Below, in pieces: positions 63,461-64,000 of a stretch of 64,000 nt of DNA. Each line of letters begins with the position of its first letter. Position 1 is the stretch's first letter. The notes under the pieces are model-generated. The model did not search any database. It saw only the letters and a program-made list of their open reading frames with translations, and was not told the DNA's origin. Source of the DNA: Cinclus cinclus (lineage: Eukaryota; Chordata; Aves; Passeriformes; Cinclidae); assembly GCF_963662255.1 (NCBI RefSeq), contig NC_085047.1:18007258-18071257 (forward strand), read 5' to 3'. The position numbers were made by a program, and so were the translations under genes.

Positions 63461-63880
63461 CCCAGGCCAGACTATGTGGATGCCTGGAGGAGGCTGTGAC
63501 CCCGTGGGAGACCCAGGCTGGAACAGAATCCTGGCAGGGACCTGCAGGCCTGTGAAGAGAAGAATAAATGGACTGACTATAACCCCATTCCCATCTCCCT
63601 GTGACACTGGGGGTAGGAGGTAGAGCTGGGAAGGATGGAGGGAGGAGAGAAAGTGTTTTTAAGATTTATTTCACTTCTCATTACCCTATTCTGATTTTGT
63701 TAGTAATAAATTCAATTAATATCCCCAAACTGAGTTTGTTCTGCTCAGATTGATTTGGTGAGTGATGTCTCTCTGTCCTTATCTCAACCCATGATCTCTG
63801 TGTTATATTTGCTCTTCCATGTCCAGTTGCAGAGCAGAGTGATAGGGAGACATTGGTCAGTGTCTGGTGTCCACTGTTGT

Positions 63881-64000
63881 TACTCACATCTATTTATTTA
63901 GAAGCAATTGATGTTTTCCAGTGAAAAATGACCCTACTTTATAGCTGTAGAAAAAGAAGTTACTGCACTTCACTTTTCCAGTATTTTATAACAATGCCAC
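63881..64000. other. Short flank to the window end
   Basis: AT-rich unique-looking sequence with no feature seen. Confidence 0.5.

Larger units (their letters stand above)
62735..63880 (+). mobile_element. Long avian endogenous-retrovirus-type LTR, solo
   Basis: The plus strand starts GTGGGTTTGCATGGACAGG, then GTGGGGCTACAGGGGTGG and CAGAAGCTGCCAGAAGCTTC. It runs through a minisatellite (63139-63460) and a segment with AATAAA near 63563, and finishes with CCTTATCTCAACCCATGAT, then GGTCAGTGTCTGGTGTCCA. From memory this is the structure of a long repeat-bearing LTR common in bird genomes, especially songbirds; I cannot give a database name. The two ends reappear, in reverse orientation and without the middle, at 45724-46011, which supports calling both a mobile-element family. 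No gag, pol or env sequence adjoins it inside the window, so it appears to be a solo LTR. Exact ends and target-site duplication were not resolved. Confidence 0.8.

Noticed and set aside
62800..63607. Repeat-protein-like frames (up to 213 codons) with a 13-residue period
   Set aside because: They are created by the 39-bp minisatellite in an LTR and exist on both strands at once.

Overview
This window looks like nuclear DNA from a bird. The clearest evidence is a 5'-truncated CR1 LINE at about 3233-3766 (minus strand) with the typical avian CR1 3' end. A second CR1 tail lies at about 53265-53464 (plus strand). An avian-type LTR occurs twice, at about 62735-63880 (plus) and about 45724-46011 (minus, internally shortened). 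Old, diverged MIR-like SINE fragments are scattered through the window. There are no prokaryotic-style packed genes and no long unbroken ORF with recognisable protein domains. Nearly all predicted ORFs are short chance frames, frames forced open by high GC, or frames inside repeats.

Layout. From 1 to about 14.6 kb the sequence is AT-rich and intron-like, holding one CR1, one MIR-like fragment, a (CA)n tract and a 17-base C run. From about 15.12 to 18.84 kb there is one large, very GC- and CpG-rich island. Inside it, strong splice-donor sequences (GTAAGT or GTGAGT after a purine-rich exon end) occur on the minus strand at 16153, 16839, 17912 and 18413, with a weaker one at 16411. I see no GTRAGT donor on the plus strand there. 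CCAAT and TATA-like motifs at 18040-18062, oriented on the minus strand, sit just upstream of the 17912 donor. I read this as the 5' end of a gene transcribed leftwards (minus strand) with several alternative, mostly untranslated first exons, whose introns run into the 1-15 kb part. I could not identify the gene. A 73-nt candidate internal exon (14587-14659) and a 57-nt candidate exon (4403-4459) on the same strand are tentative.

From about 18.85 to 58.1 kb the sequence is AT-rich, CpG-poor and apparently gene-free, with CR1, LTR and MIR-like remnants and a few segments dense in homeodomain-, SOX- or forkhead-like words that could be regulatory. At 58.19-59.16 kb CpG density rises sharply again. 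A TATAAAAG box and a strong plus-strand donor (59157) mark a possible second, rightward promoter. The right end carries the long LTR copy, which contains eight 39-bp tandem repeats (63149-63460) that produce artificial 13-residue-repeat ORFs on both strands.

I found no convincing new biological system. The observations most worth following are the multi-first-exon CpG island, the secondary CpG cluster at 58-59 kb and the minisatellite-bearing LTR.
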